A stretch of DNA of 8,148 nt, taken from contig CAMJQX010000063.1 in the NCBI GenBank assembly GCA_946408145.1, positions 1 to 8,148 on the forward strand, given 5' to 3'. Shown in pieces: positions 1 through 6,515 of the stretch. Source of the stretch: an uncultured Clostridia bacterium (GTDB lineage Bacteria; Bacillota_A; Clostridia; Oscillospirales; Oscillospiraceae). A model generated the notes under the pieces. The model had not been told where the DNA came from. It did not search any database and was given only the letters and a program-made list of their open reading frames with translations. Positions within the stretch are counted from its first letter, which is position 1. Every line of letters begins with the position of its first letter. The position numbers and the translations under genes were made by a program.

Positions 1-1317
1 GCCATTGGCCTCGGGATCAAAGTAATACCATTTGCCGCTGATCTTCTTCCAGCCCGTGATCGGCAGGCCGCCGTCGCTCTCCAGATAATACCAGGAGGTA
101 TAGGTCTCCGTGTGCTCATTGCCGGCGCCGTCGGTCCAGGTATAGCGGTGGACGGTCTTGTTCCAGCCCTTGGTGCCGAGCGCGCCGTCGTTGTTGAAGA
201 AATACTCGTCGCCGTCGATCGTGCGGAAGCCGCGGTAGGCATAGCCGCGATAGGTGTCAAAGTAGTACTTCTTGCCGTCGATCGTCTGCCAGCCGGTGAG
301 GAGCTGGCCGCTGCCGCCGACGTAAAACCTCTCGCCCTGCGAGTTTTCCTTCCAGCCCTTCGTGTTGTCCCAGGCGCCGCTGGCCTTGAAGTAGTAGAGC
401 TTTGAGTATTCGTCGGTCCAGAAGCCGCCGTCGGCGTACATATAGCTGCTGTATTCGTCAAAGTAATACCAGGTGCCGCTGATCTTCTTCCAGCCCGTGA
501 CGAAGCTGCCGTCGTCGTTGACGTAATACCAGAGATCGCCGACTTTGTTCCAGCCGGTCTTGATCTGCGTGACCACGATGGGGAAGCTGCCGTTGTCATC
601 TCCATAATAGAAAGCGACGCAGAGATAATAGGTGGTTCCGCTCGTCAGCTTGCGCTCGATCAAGAAGTTGGAGTTTTCGCCGTCATCGTCGTCGCTGTCG
701 AGAAGATTCCAGCTCGCGTCATACAGATAACCAACGGTGTCGTTGTTAGAAGTAGCCGTGAAGACATAGATGGCGGTGCTGCCGGGGACGAATTTGAAGT
801 ATTTGAAAGTGCCGTAGCCGACATAGCCGGAGTCATTGGTGCCGACCTTCAGCGTACCGGAGGTGGATTGTGCCTCGCCGCCCGCGGGGTCCTCGACCCT
901 GAGATCCGCGGCCTTGTCGCTGACCTGGTCGTCGGCCTCCTCGACCGGGAGGAAGGGGTCTTCAAATTCTTCCTCCGGCTCCTCAATGGGTTCCTCAGCG
1001 GGTTCCTCCTCGGGCTCCTCCGCGGGCTCTTCTGCAGGCTCCTCAGCCGGTTCCTCAGTGGGCCGCTCCGCCGGTTCCTCAGCAGGTTCTTCGACGGGTT
1101 CCTCAGCAGGCTCCTCAACGGGTTCTTCCGCCGGGTCTTCAACATGTGCCGGGTCTTCCGCAGGCTCTTCCGCGGACTCTTCCACAGGGATTTCGAATAC
1201 TTCTTCCTCCGCCGCGGGTTCTTCTTCCGGAATCTCCGCGTCCGCGAAGGCCGAGGTCGGCAGCAGCGACAGGCACATCACGAGGCAGAGCAGAAGCGCA
1301 AACAGGCGTTTGGTCAT
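1..1317 (-). CDS. Secreted surface protein with Glu/Pro repeats, PPC-like domain and choline-binding-type cell-wall repeats (partial, 3' end outside window)
   Basis: The 439 codons visible start at ATG 1317-1315, preceded by an AAGGAGG site (1331-1325) 7 bases upstream. Residues 1-26 form a signal peptide: basic MTKR, a Leu-rich core, then an AFA-DA cleavage site. Residues about 27-130 are extremely acidic and Pro-rich, with 14 tandem EEPx units at 60-115, probably an extended stalk. Residues about 153-250 look like a PPC-type beta domain (YFKFVPG, then TSGTTYYLCV, with an acidic DSDDDDG loop that could bind calcium). From about 253 onward come aromatic repeats of the TGW...WYYF..DG kind, at 254, 274, 320, 341, 363, 383 and 421, typical of choline-binding/glucan-binding wall-anchoring modules (CW_binding_1-like). 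It is therefore probably exported and held non-covalently at the cell wall. No catalytic domain is seen in this part; one could lie in the missing C-terminus. The ligand of the repeats is unknown. It is divergent from the his operon, with no evident functional link. Confidence 0.85.
   Translation of the reverse strand, partial: MTKRLFALLLCLVMCLSLLPTSAFADAEIPEEEPAAEEEVFEIPVEESAEEPAEDPAHVEDPAEEPVEEPAEEPVEEPAEEPAERPTEEPAEEPAEEPAEEPEEEPAEEPIEEPEEEFEDPFLPVEEADDQVSDKAADLRVEDPAGGEAQSTSGTLKVGTNDSGYVGYGTFKYFKFVPGSTAIYVFTATSNNDTVGYLYDASWNLLDSDDDDGENSNFLIERKLTSGTTYYLCVAFYYGDDNGSFPIVVTQIKTGWNKVGDLWYYVNDDGSFVTGWKKISGTWYYFDEYSSYMYADGGFWTDEYSKLYYFKASGAWDNTKGWKENSQGERFYVGGSGQLLTGWQTIDGKKYYFDTYRGYAYRGFRTIDGDEYFFNNDGALGTKGWNKTVHRYTWTDGAGNEHTETYTSWYYLESDGGLPITGWKKISGKWYYFDPEANG
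17..500 (-). repeat. Pair of 43-base near-identical direct repeats within the wall-binding modules
   Basis: Positions 17-59 and 458-500 match at 41 of 43 bases, counted by eye. They encode the same module core, TGWKKISG(T/K)WYYFD, at residues 274-287 and 421-434 of the surface protein. The repeats between them (for example TGWQTIDGKKYYFD at 341-354) are more diverged. The near identity suggests recent module duplication or gene conversion. Confidence 0.85.
973..1140 (-). repeat. Tandem 12-base repeats encoding 14 EEPx tetrapeptides
   Basis: Codons 60-115 of the surface protein read as 14 consecutive four-residue units, mostly EEPA with EEPV, EEPE, EEPI and EDPA variants and one ERPT unit. 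At DNA level this is a degenerate 12-base tandem repeat (168 bases). The encoded segment should be highly negatively charged and extended. Less regular Glu/Pro sequence flanks it on both sides. Such arrays can change copy number by slippage, although the third-position variation between units suggests this one is not freshly expanded. Confidence 0.9.
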
Positions 1318-1371
1318 GATCTTTCCTCCTTTTGACAGTGTGACATACGAAGTTTTGATGTCTATACATAT

Positions 1372-1400
1372 AAGATACCAGATTGCCGGTGGATTGTCAA
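1372..1400 (-). promoter_or_regulatory. Predicted sigma-A-type promoter of the surface-protein gene
   Basis: On the minus strand, TTGACA (1400-1395) is followed after exactly 17 bases by TATCTT (1377-1372), which matches the -10 consensus at 4 of 6 positions. It is preceded by TGG, giving an extended -10 (TGnTATCTT). The predicted start is near 1365, leaving a 5' UTR of roughly 48 bases that ends in the strong AAGGAGG site. No operator-like palindrome was seen in this UTR; a TGACA-GTG-TGACA direct repeat is present. Confidence 0.65.
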
Positions 1401-1512
1401 AAAGAAAAGTGATGCTTTCCTCAGGTTTTGAATACGTGCATTTTCTGATCCCATTGGTCACTTGCACCAAGAATCCCGGCGCAGATGCGCTCAATTGCTG
1501 CAGGATGCCGAC

Positions 1513-1541
1513 TTGACAGGAGAGCGAACTTTGTATATAAT
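1513..1541 (+). promoter_or_regulatory. Consensus sigma-A-type promoter of the his operon
   Basis: TTGACA at 1513-1518 and TATAAT at 1536-1541 match both hexamers perfectly at the optimal 17-base spacing. Transcription should begin at about 1548, leaving only about 45 bases before the first gene. That is too short for a T-box or an attenuator leader, so control most likely acts at initiation through the overlapping palindrome. Confidence 0.85.
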
Positions 1542-1546
1542 TTGCC

Positions 1547-1569
1547 TTACTAATGGATTAGTATAGTAA
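1547..1569 (+). promoter_or_regulatory. Palindromic operator on the his transcription start, probable site for the YerC/HisR-like repressor
   Basis: TACTAAT-GG-ATTAGTA (1548-1563) is a perfect inverted repeat with 7-base arms. A further half-site, TAGTAA (1564-1569), follows immediately and is the exact complement of TTACTA at 1547-1552, so three half-sites are packed into 23 bases. It begins 5 bases after the -10 hexamer and covers the predicted start, a classic repressor position. TrpR-family proteins bind palindromes containing CTAG/ACTAGT-like half-sites, and TACTAAT is reminiscent of these. The first downstream gene encodes a TrpR-family protein. The palindrome is seen directly; its assignment to that protein is inference. 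Confidence 0.7.
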
Positions 1570-1592
1570 AGTGATGAAGCGAGGCGGAACAG

Positions 1593-1889
1593 ATGGCCAA
1601 CTGGTATACGGAAGAGGTCAAGACCTTGTTCGAGGCGATCCTGACGCTGCGGAGCGTGGAGGAGTGCCGCTGCTTTTTTGAGGACGTCTGCACGGTCAAG
1701 GAGCTGCGCGAGATCTCGCAGCGCCTGCAGGTCGCGCAGATGCTGCGCGAGGGGACGAGCTATGCCGTCATCAATGCGAAGACCGGGGTCAGCACCGCGA
1801 CGATCAGCCGTGTCAGCCGCTGTCTCGAATACGGGCCCGGCGGCTATGAGCTCGTGTTGACGCGCCTTTCGAAGGGGGAAGAACCGTGA
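1593..1889 (+). CDS. yerC: YerC/YecD-family TrpR-like repressor, candidate histidine operon regulator (HisR)
   Basis: This 98-residue protein is the usual size for the small all-helical TrpR-like YerC/YecD family. The N-terminal helices (about 5-32, with LRSVEECRCFFEDVCT) match the family's dimerisation region. Residues 37-52 (ELREISQRLQVAQMLR) and 66-78 (VSTATISRVSRCL) form the helix-turn-helix, with STATISRV as the recognition helix. It follows B. subtilis YerC closely from memory, including EECxxFF, LREG and STATISRVxRCL. The start is the only one possible, because an in-frame TGA lies at 1575-1577; GAGG at 1581-1584 is the ribosome site. It leads the his operon and overlaps hisZ by 4 bases. 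Its likely role is to repress its own operon through the palindrome at 1547-1569, presumably sensing histidine or a related metabolite. Family assignment is firm; target and effector are inferred. Confidence 0.9.
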   Translation: MANWYTEEVKTLFEAILTLRSVEECRCFFEDVCTVKELREISQRLQVAQMLREGTSYAVINAKTGVSTATISRVSRCLEYGPGGYELVLTRLSKGEEP

Positions 1890-2983
1890 TCGACGAGAGC
1901 CTGATGAGGCCGGAGGAGCGCGCCGCCTTCACGCTGCAGGCGCTCTATCGCCGCTGGGGCTATCTGCCCTTTCGGATGAGCCGCTTCGAGGAGTACGATT
2001 TCTACGCCCGCAACAAGGATTTTCTGGTCAGCGACCGGATCATCACCTTCACCGACAGCCGCGGCAGACTGCTCGCGCTCAAGCCGGACGTGACGCTCTC
2101 CATCATCAAAAGCGGCGCCGATCAGCCCGGCTGCCGGCAGAAGCTCTGCTACAGCGAGAAGGTCTTCCGCGCCGCGGGCGGCATGGGCGAGTTCAAGGAG
2201 ATCACGCAGGCCGGGCTCGAGTGCATCGGCGATCTCGACGCCTATGACAGCTTCGAGGTCACGGCGCTCGCGGTCCGGAGCCTGTCGCTCCTGGGCGGGG
2301 ACTATGTGCTGAACCTCTCCCATCTCGGCCTTCTGAACGCGCTGCTCTCGGCGCTCGGGGAGGACGGCACCCTCGCCAGACAGGCCGCGCAGTGCATCGC
2401 CGGGCGCAGCGTCCACGAGCTCGAAGCGCTCTGCCGCGGCGCACAGCTCCCGGAGGAGACGGTGCGTGAATTCTGCTTCTTCGCCGGGCTTCACGCCCCG
2501 CTCGCACAGGCGATCGAAGAGCTCGCGCCTTACTGTGAAAGCGACGCGGCGCTGGCGGCGCTTGCGGAGCTGCGCTGTCTCGCCGGCATGCTGAGCGAGG
2601 CGGGGCTTTCCGATAAGGTCTGTTTCGATTTTTCCGTGGTGAACAACCGCAAATACTATAACGGCCTTGTGTTTCAGGGCTTTCTCGACGGCGTGCCGGA
2701 GAGCGTGCTGGCCGGCGGGCAGTACGACCGCCTGATGGCGCGCATGGGCCGCCGGGCCTCCGGTCTCGGCTTCGCGGTCTATCTGGACCGCCTGCCCGAC
2801 GACCCCGTCGCAGACGGCGCGGACGTCGACGTGCTGCTGCTCTACGCCGATCCGGCATCCGTGCCCGCCGCGGTCGAAAGGCTGCAGGCGGAGGGGAAGC
2901 GCGTCAGCGCGCAGCGGGAGATCCCCGCGGGGCTGCGTTACCGGGAACTGGTCGATCTGCGGGGAGGTGCGGCGCATGCTTAA
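1886..2983 (+). CDS. hisZ: ATP phosphoribosyltransferase regulatory subunit
   Basis: HisZ is a histidyl-tRNA synthetase paralogue that does not charge tRNA. It assembles with short-form HisG and is needed for catalysis and histidine feedback inhibition at step 1. The 365 residues show the class II synthetase fold: a motif-2-like segment at 86-113 (QKLCYSEKVFR, then the FKEITQAGLECIG strand) and a C-terminal motif-3 region at 253-301 (NNRKYYNG, LAGGQYDRLM, GLGFAVYLDRL). The LDYYTG-type HisRS signature is replaced by NRKYYNG, and the length is well short of HisRS. Residues about 312-365 look like a truncated remnant of the HisRS anticodon-binding domain. The start is GTG at 1886, 5 bases after AAGGGGGAA, overlapping the regulator's stop as GTGA. 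The short-form HisG next to it independently requires a HisZ. Confidence 0.93.
   Translation: MIDESLMRPEERAAFTLQALYRRWGYLPFRMSRFEEYDFYARNKDFLVSDRIITFTDSRGRLLALKPDVTLSIIKSGADQPGCRQKLCYSEKVFRAAGGMGEFKEITQAGLECIGDLDAYDSFEVTALAVRSLSLLGGDYVLNLSHLGLLNALLSALGEDGTLARQAAQCIAGRSVHELEALCRGAQLPEETVREFCFFAGLHAPLAQAIEELAPYCESDAALAALAELRCLAGMLSEAGLSDKVCFDFSVVNNRKYYNGLVFQGFLDGVPESVLAGGQYDRLMARMGRRASGLGFAVYLDRLPDDPVADGADVDVLLLYADPASVPAAVERLQAEGKRVSAQREIPAGLRYRELVDLRGGAAHA
2961..2967 (+). promoter_or_regulatory. Ribosome binding site that decides the hisG start
   Basis: GGGGAGG at 2961-2967 lies 8 bases before ATG 2976. An in-frame GTG at 2967 would begin inside this site and add three residues (MRR) that do not resemble the usual HisG N-terminus. 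ATG 2976, giving MLNIALPKGRL, is therefore preferred. The site lies inside the hisZ coding region. Confidence 0.8.
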
Positions 2984-3599
2984 CATCGCGCTACCCAAGG
3001 GGCGGCTCGGCGAGAAGGTATACGCGCTCTTTGCAGGGGCGGGCTACGCCTGCCCGGCGCTTCTCGAGGACAGCCGCCGCCTGACCTTTGAAAACGCCGA
3101 CGCCGGGGTGCGCTATTTCTGGGTGAAGCCCTCGGACGTAGCGATCTATGTCGAGCGCGGCGCGGCGGATCTCGGCGTCGCCGGGAAGGACATCCTGCTC
3201 GAATACGAGCCGGACGTCTACGAGCTGCTGGATCTCGGCCTGGGCAGATGCCGCATGGCCGTCGCCGGGCCGAAGGACTTCTATGACAGCGGCCTGCGCA
3301 GCCTCAAGGTCGCCACCAAATTCCCGCATATCGCCGCGGCATACTATGAGCGCCGCGGGCGGGAGATCGACATCATCCGGCTCAACGGCTCGATCGAGCT
3401 CGCGCCGCTGCTGGGGCTGTCGGACGTGATCGTCGATATCGTCGAGACCGGCAAGACCCTGCGTGAAAACGATCTTGTCGTGCTGGAGGACGTGCTGCCG
3501 GTCAGCGCGAGGCTCATTGCCAACAAGGCGGCCTATCAGTTCAAGACCGCCGCCGTCGAAATGCTGAAAGCAAATGTGAAAGGGAGGATCGAGGCATGA
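2976..3599 (+). CDS. hisG: ATP phosphoribosyltransferase catalytic subunit, short form
   Basis: HisG joins ATP and PRPP to give phosphoribosyl-ATP, the committed step of histidine synthesis. The product is 207 residues, the size of short-form HisG, which lacks the C-terminal ACT-like histidine-binding domain of the roughly 300-residue long form and so depends on HisZ. Visible signatures are the N-terminal IALPKGRLGEK (4-14), ADLGVAGKDIL (65-74), RLNGSIELAP (135-144) and the phosphate-binding loop VDIVETGKTLREN (153-165). ATG 2976 is chosen over an in-frame GTG at 2967, which would lie within the ribosome site. It overlaps hisZ by 8 bases and hisD by 4. Length, motifs and the adjacent hisZ all agree. 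Confidence 0.96.
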   Translation: MLNIALPKGRLGEKVYALFAGAGYACPALLEDSRRLTFENADAGVRYFWVKPSDVAIYVERGAADLGVAGKDILLEYEPDVYELLDLGLGRCRMAVAGPKDFYDSGLRSLKVATKFPHIAAAYYERRGREIDIIRLNGSIELAPLLGLSDVIVDIVETGKTLRENDLVVLEDVLPVSARLIANKAAYQFKTAAVEMLKANVKGRIEA

Positions 3600-4870
3600 T
3601 CCGCATCTGCCGATACGGCGAAGTACCGAATGAGGAGCTGTTTGCCCGCAGGGATCCGGGCTTCCGCGTGGAGGAGCGCGTGCGCGAGATCATCGGCGAG
3701 GTCGTCAGGCGCGGCGACGCGGCTCTGCTCGAGCTGACCGAGCGCTACGACGGCGTGCGCCCCGATCCGATCGAAGTGACCCCGCGGGAGTTCGACGAGG
3801 CGCTCTCCGCCGTCGAGCCTGCCTTCCTTGACGTGCTCCGGGAGGCGGCGGAGAATATCGCCGCCTACCACAGCCGCCAGAAGCGCGAGAGCTTCATCAT
3901 GCAGGGGAAGGAAGGCGTTCTGCTCGGCCAGAAGATCACGCCGATCGAGAAGGTGGGCCTCTATGTCCCGAACGGGACGGCGCCCTATCCCTCCACGGTG
4001 CTGATGGACGCGATCCCCGCGAAGATCGCGGGCTGTGCGGAGCTTGTCATGGTGACGCCGCCCGCGCGAAACGGGAAGGTGGACCCGAACATCCTCGCCG
4101 CGGCGAAGGTCGCGGGCGTCGACCGCGTGTTCAAGGTCGGCGGCGCGCAGGCGATCGCGGCGCTGGCCTACGGCACCGAGAGCGTCCCCGCGGTGTACAA
4201 GATCGTCGGTCCCGGCAACGCCTATGTGGCCGAGGCCAAGCGCCAGGTCTTCGGCAAGGTCGCGATCGACGTCGTGGCCGGGCCGAGCGAGGTGCTGCTC
4301 GTCTCGGACGCAAACTCCGACGCGAAGATCGTCGCGGCAGACATGCTCGCGCAGGCGGAGCACGACAAGCTCTCCAGCGCCGTTCTCGTGACGGACAGCG
4401 TGGAGCTGGCCCTGGCCGTACAGGCCGAGATCGAGCGGCAGCTCCGCGTGCTCCCGCGTGAGGAGATCGCGCGCGCCGCCATCGAGGACAACAGCCGCAT
4501 CATCGTGACAGAGGATCTCGACACGGCGATCGACATCGCAAACGAGATCGCGCCGGAGCATCTGGGCCTGTGCGTGGACGAGCCCTTTTCATGGCTCGAC
4601 AGAGTCAAAAACGCGGGCTCGATCTTCCTCGGGCGCTATGCGCCGGAGGCGCTGGGCGACTATCTGGCGGGTCCGAATCACACGCTGCCGACGGGCGGCA
4701 TCGCCAAATTCGCCTCGCCGCTCTCCGTGGACGATTTTATCAAAAAGTCGCAGTTCACCTATTACACGAAGGACGCGCTGCGCGGGGTGTCGGACAAGAT
4801 CGCCCTCTTTGCGCGGAAGGAAGAGCTGGAGGGTCACGCCCGCAGCCTTCTCAAGAGGTTTGAGCAATGA
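3596..4870 (+). CDS. hisD: Histidinol dehydrogenase
   Basis: HisD catalyses the last two steps, the NAD-dependent oxidation of L-histidinol through histidinal to L-histidine, as a zinc-dependent cytosolic homodimer. At 424 residues it is full length. Visible family blocks are GLYVPNGTAPYPSTVLM (121-137), GGAQAIAALAYGT (182-194), KIVGPGNAYVAEAKR (202-216), DVVAGPSEVL (225-234) and GDYLAGPNHTLPTGG (354-368). By comparison with the E. coli enzyme, zinc ligands are Q253, H256 (in AQAEHD), D355 and H414, and the catalytic Glu/His pair is E321-H322 (in APEHL); all are present. AGGGAGG at 3581-3587 precedes ATG 3596 by 8 bases. The gene overlaps hisG and hisC by 4 bases each. Confidence 0.98.
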   Translation: MIRICRYGEVPNEELFARRDPGFRVEERVREIIGEVVRRGDAALLELTERYDGVRPDPIEVTPREFDEALSAVEPAFLDVLREAAENIAAYHSRQKRESFIMQGKEGVLLGQKITPIEKVGLYVPNGTAPYPSTVLMDAIPAKIAGCAELVMVTPPARNGKVDPNILAAAKVAGVDRVFKVGGAQAIAALAYGTESVPAVYKIVGPGNAYVAEAKRQVFGKVAIDVVAGPSEVLLVSDANSDAKIVAADMLAQAEHDKLSSAVLVTDSVELALAVQAEIERQLRVLPREEIARAAIEDNSRIIVTEDLDTAIDIANEIAPEHLGLCVDEPFSWLDRVKNAGSIFLGRYAPEALGDYLAGPNHTLPTGGIAKFASPLSVDDFIKKSQFTYYTKDALRGVSDKIALFARKEELEGHARSLLKRFEQ

Positions 4871-5928
4871 GCAGTTTTTTCAGTGAGCGCTTCGCGGCGC
4901 TCCGGCCCTACGTGCCGGGGGAGCAGCCGCTGGACCAGCAGTATGTCAAGCTCAACACGAACGAGTCGCCTTTCCCGCCGCCGCAGGCCGTGCTGGACGC
5001 GGTGAGCGCCGAGAGCGGGCGCCTGCAGCTCTATTCCGACCCGGATGGGCGCCTTCTGCGGCGAAAGCTCGCGGAGCGCTGCGGCCTCGGGGAGGAGCAG
5101 ATCCTGCTCGGCAACGGCTCGGACGAGGTGCTGTATCTCGCTTTCATGGCCTTCGCCGACGGCGGGATCGCCTTCCCGGACGTCAGCTACGGCTTTTATC
5201 CGGTGCTCGCGTCACTGCTGGGCCTGGACGCGGAACGCATCCCGCTGCGGGAGGATTTCCGCATCGCGCCGGAGGATTATTTCGGCCTCGGCAGAGCGAT
5301 CGTGATCGCAAACCCCAACGCGCCGACCGGCATGTGCCTGAGCGCGGCGCAGATCGAGAGCATCGCGGCGGCCAATCCCGGCCGCGTCGTGATCGTGGAC
5401 GAGGCCTATGTGGACTTCGGGGCCGAGAGCGCGCTGCCGCTGATCGGGAAGTATGATAATCTCCTCGTCGTGCAGACCTTTTCCAAGTCCCGCTCGCTCG
5501 CGGGCGCGCGGCTGGGCTTCGCCGCGGGCGGCGCGGAGCTGATCGCGGATCTCAACACGCTGCGCTGCTCGATCAATCCCTACAATGTCAACCGCATGAC
5601 GCTCGCGGCGGGCCTCGCCTCGCTGGAGAACGACGACTATAACCTCTTAAACTGCCGGACGATCGCGCAGACGCGCGAGCGGACGGCGGCGGAGCTGCGA
5701 AAGCGCGGCTTTCGGGTCCTGGATTCCCGGGCGAATTTCGTCTTTGCCGAGTGCGGATGGATCGAGGGCGGGGAGCTGTACCGGGAACTGAAAGCGCGCG
5801 GCGTGCTCGTGCGGCACTTCACGCAGGAGCGGATCGCAAACTTCGTGCGCATCACCATCGGCTCCGGCGCACAGATGGATAAACTGCTGCAGACGATCGA
5901 CGAGATCAGGAAGGAGCGTCTCGGATGA
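4867..5928 (+). CDS. hisC: Histidinol-phosphate aminotransferase
   Basis: HisC is a PLP-dependent class I/II aminotransferase that converts imidazole acetol phosphate and glutamate to histidinol phosphate and 2-oxoglutarate. The 353-residue length is typical. Hallmarks are LNTNESPFPPP (29-39), GNGSDEVL (82-89) at the cofactor phosphate site, NPNAPTG (149-155), DEAYVDF (178-184) contacting the PLP ring, the Schiff-base lysine K207 in TFSKSRSLAGARLGF, and R328 in NFVRITIG, which should bind the substrate carboxylate. The set NPNAPTG, DEAYVDF and SKSRSLAG fits HisC better than other subfamily I enzymes, and the operon context settles it. AAGAGG at 4853-4858 is the ribosome site; the start overlaps the hisD stop as ATGA. 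Confidence 0.97.
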   Translation: MSSFFSERFAALRPYVPGEQPLDQQYVKLNTNESPFPPPQAVLDAVSAESGRLQLYSDPDGRLLRRKLAERCGLGEEQILLGNGSDEVLYLAFMAFADGGIAFPDVSYGFYPVLASLLGLDAERIPLREDFRIAPEDYFGLGRAIVIANPNAPTGMCLSAAQIESIAAANPGRVVIVDEAYVDFGAESALPLIGKYDNLLVVQTFSKSRSLAGARLGFAAGGAELIADLNTLRCSINPYNVNRMTLAAGLASLENDDYNLLNCRTIAQTRERTAAELRKRGFRVLDSRANFVFAECGWIEGGELYRELKARGVLVRHFTQERIANFVRITIGSGAQMDKLLQTIDEIRKERLG

Positions 5929-6515
5929 GAACGGCACAGATCGAACGGAAAACGGCGGAGACGGACATCAGCCTCCGCCTGGATCTCGACGGCAGCGGCG
6001 AGAGCAGCATCAGCAGCGGCGTGGGCTTTCTCGACCACATGCTGACGCTTTTCGCGCGCCACGGCGGCTTTGACCTGACGCTCAGCTGCGTCGGAGACAC
6101 CGAGACGGACGATCACCACAGCGTCGAGGATATCGGCATCTGCCTCGGGCGCGCGCTGGCGGAGGCGCTGGATGAAAAGCGCGGCGTCGCGCGTTACGGC
6201 GATATCCTGCTCCCGATGGACGAGGCGCTGATCCTCGCGGCGGTCGACCTCTCCGGCCGCGGCGCCTTTTACGGGGAACTGGCGATCCCGACGCAGAAGG
6301 TCGGCAGCTTCGACACGGAGCTGGTGGAGGAGTTTTTCATCGCGCTCTGCCGCGAGGCCGGCGTCACGCTGCACCTGAGGCAGCTCGCCGGGCGGAACAG
6401 CCACCACATCATCGAGGGCTGCTTCAAGGCCTTTGCGCGCGCGCTCGCCAGGGCGGCCGCGATCGACGGGAAGAACGCCGGGCGCGTGCCCTCGACCAAG
6501 GGGATGCTGGTATGA
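5925..6515 (+). CDS. hisB: Imidazoleglycerol-phosphate dehydratase (monofunctional)
   Basis: HisB dehydrates imidazole glycerol phosphate to imidazole acetol phosphate in a manganese-dependent 24-mer. The 196 residues contain both repeated metal-binding halves: GFLDHML (34-40) with DDHHSVEDIG (62-71) in the first, and NSHHIIEGCFKAFARAL (158-174) in the second. The two HHxxE motifs are H64-H65-E68 and H160-H161-E164. The C-terminus VPSTKGML is the family's usual ending. There is no N-terminal HAD phosphatase domain like that of the bifunctional E. coli protein, so histidinol-phosphate phosphatase must come from another gene. AAGGAG at 5911-5916 lies 8 bases before the ATG, which overlaps the hisC stop as ATGA. 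Confidence 0.98.
   Translation: MRTAQIERKTAETDISLRLDLDGSGESSISSGVGFLDHMLTLFARHGGFDLTLSCVGDTETDDHHSVEDIGICLGRALAEALDEKRGVARYGDILLPMDEALILAAVDLSGRGAFYGELAIPTQKVGSFDTELVEEFFIALCREAGVTLHLRQLAGRNSHHIIEGCFKAFARALARAAAIDGKNAGRVPSTKGMLV

Noticed and set aside
836..1516. Plus-strand Ser/Gly-repeat frame that looks like a GSSAGSS protein
   Set aside because: It is the complement of the EEPx repeats. The minus-strand frame has a signal peptide, promoter, strong ribosome site and recognisable domains; this one has none.
1542..1592. T-box riboswitch or histidine-rich leader-peptide attenuator before the operon
   Set aside because: Only about 45 bases separate the predicted start from the first gene. No His-codon run, terminator hairpin or T-box core was seen.
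1593..1889. First gene as the tryptophan repressor TrpR of a trp regulon
   Set aside because: The residues follow the YerC/YecD branch (EECxxFF, LREG, STATISRVxRCL), and the gene is joined to his rather than trp genes.
2967..2975. GTG at 2967 as the hisG start
   Set aside because: It overlaps its own ribosome site (2961-2967). ATG 2976 has 8-base spacing and gives the family-typical N-terminus.
1886..2983. hisZ as a true histidyl-tRNA synthetase (hisS)
   Set aside because: At 365 residues it is shorter than HisRS, lacks the LDYYTG-type signature and a full anticodon-binding domain, and lies beside a short-form hisG that needs HisZ.
1844..2998. Long antisense open frame (384 codons) opposite hisZ
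   Set aside because: The opposite strand encodes a well-conserved HisZ. The antisense translation shows no recognisable domain, and long open antisense frames are expected in high-GC genes.
3536..4561. Long antisense open frame (341 codons) opposite hisD
   Set aside because: It mirrors hisD codon bias, has an Arg/Asp/Leu-rich low-information composition, and shows no recognisable domain.
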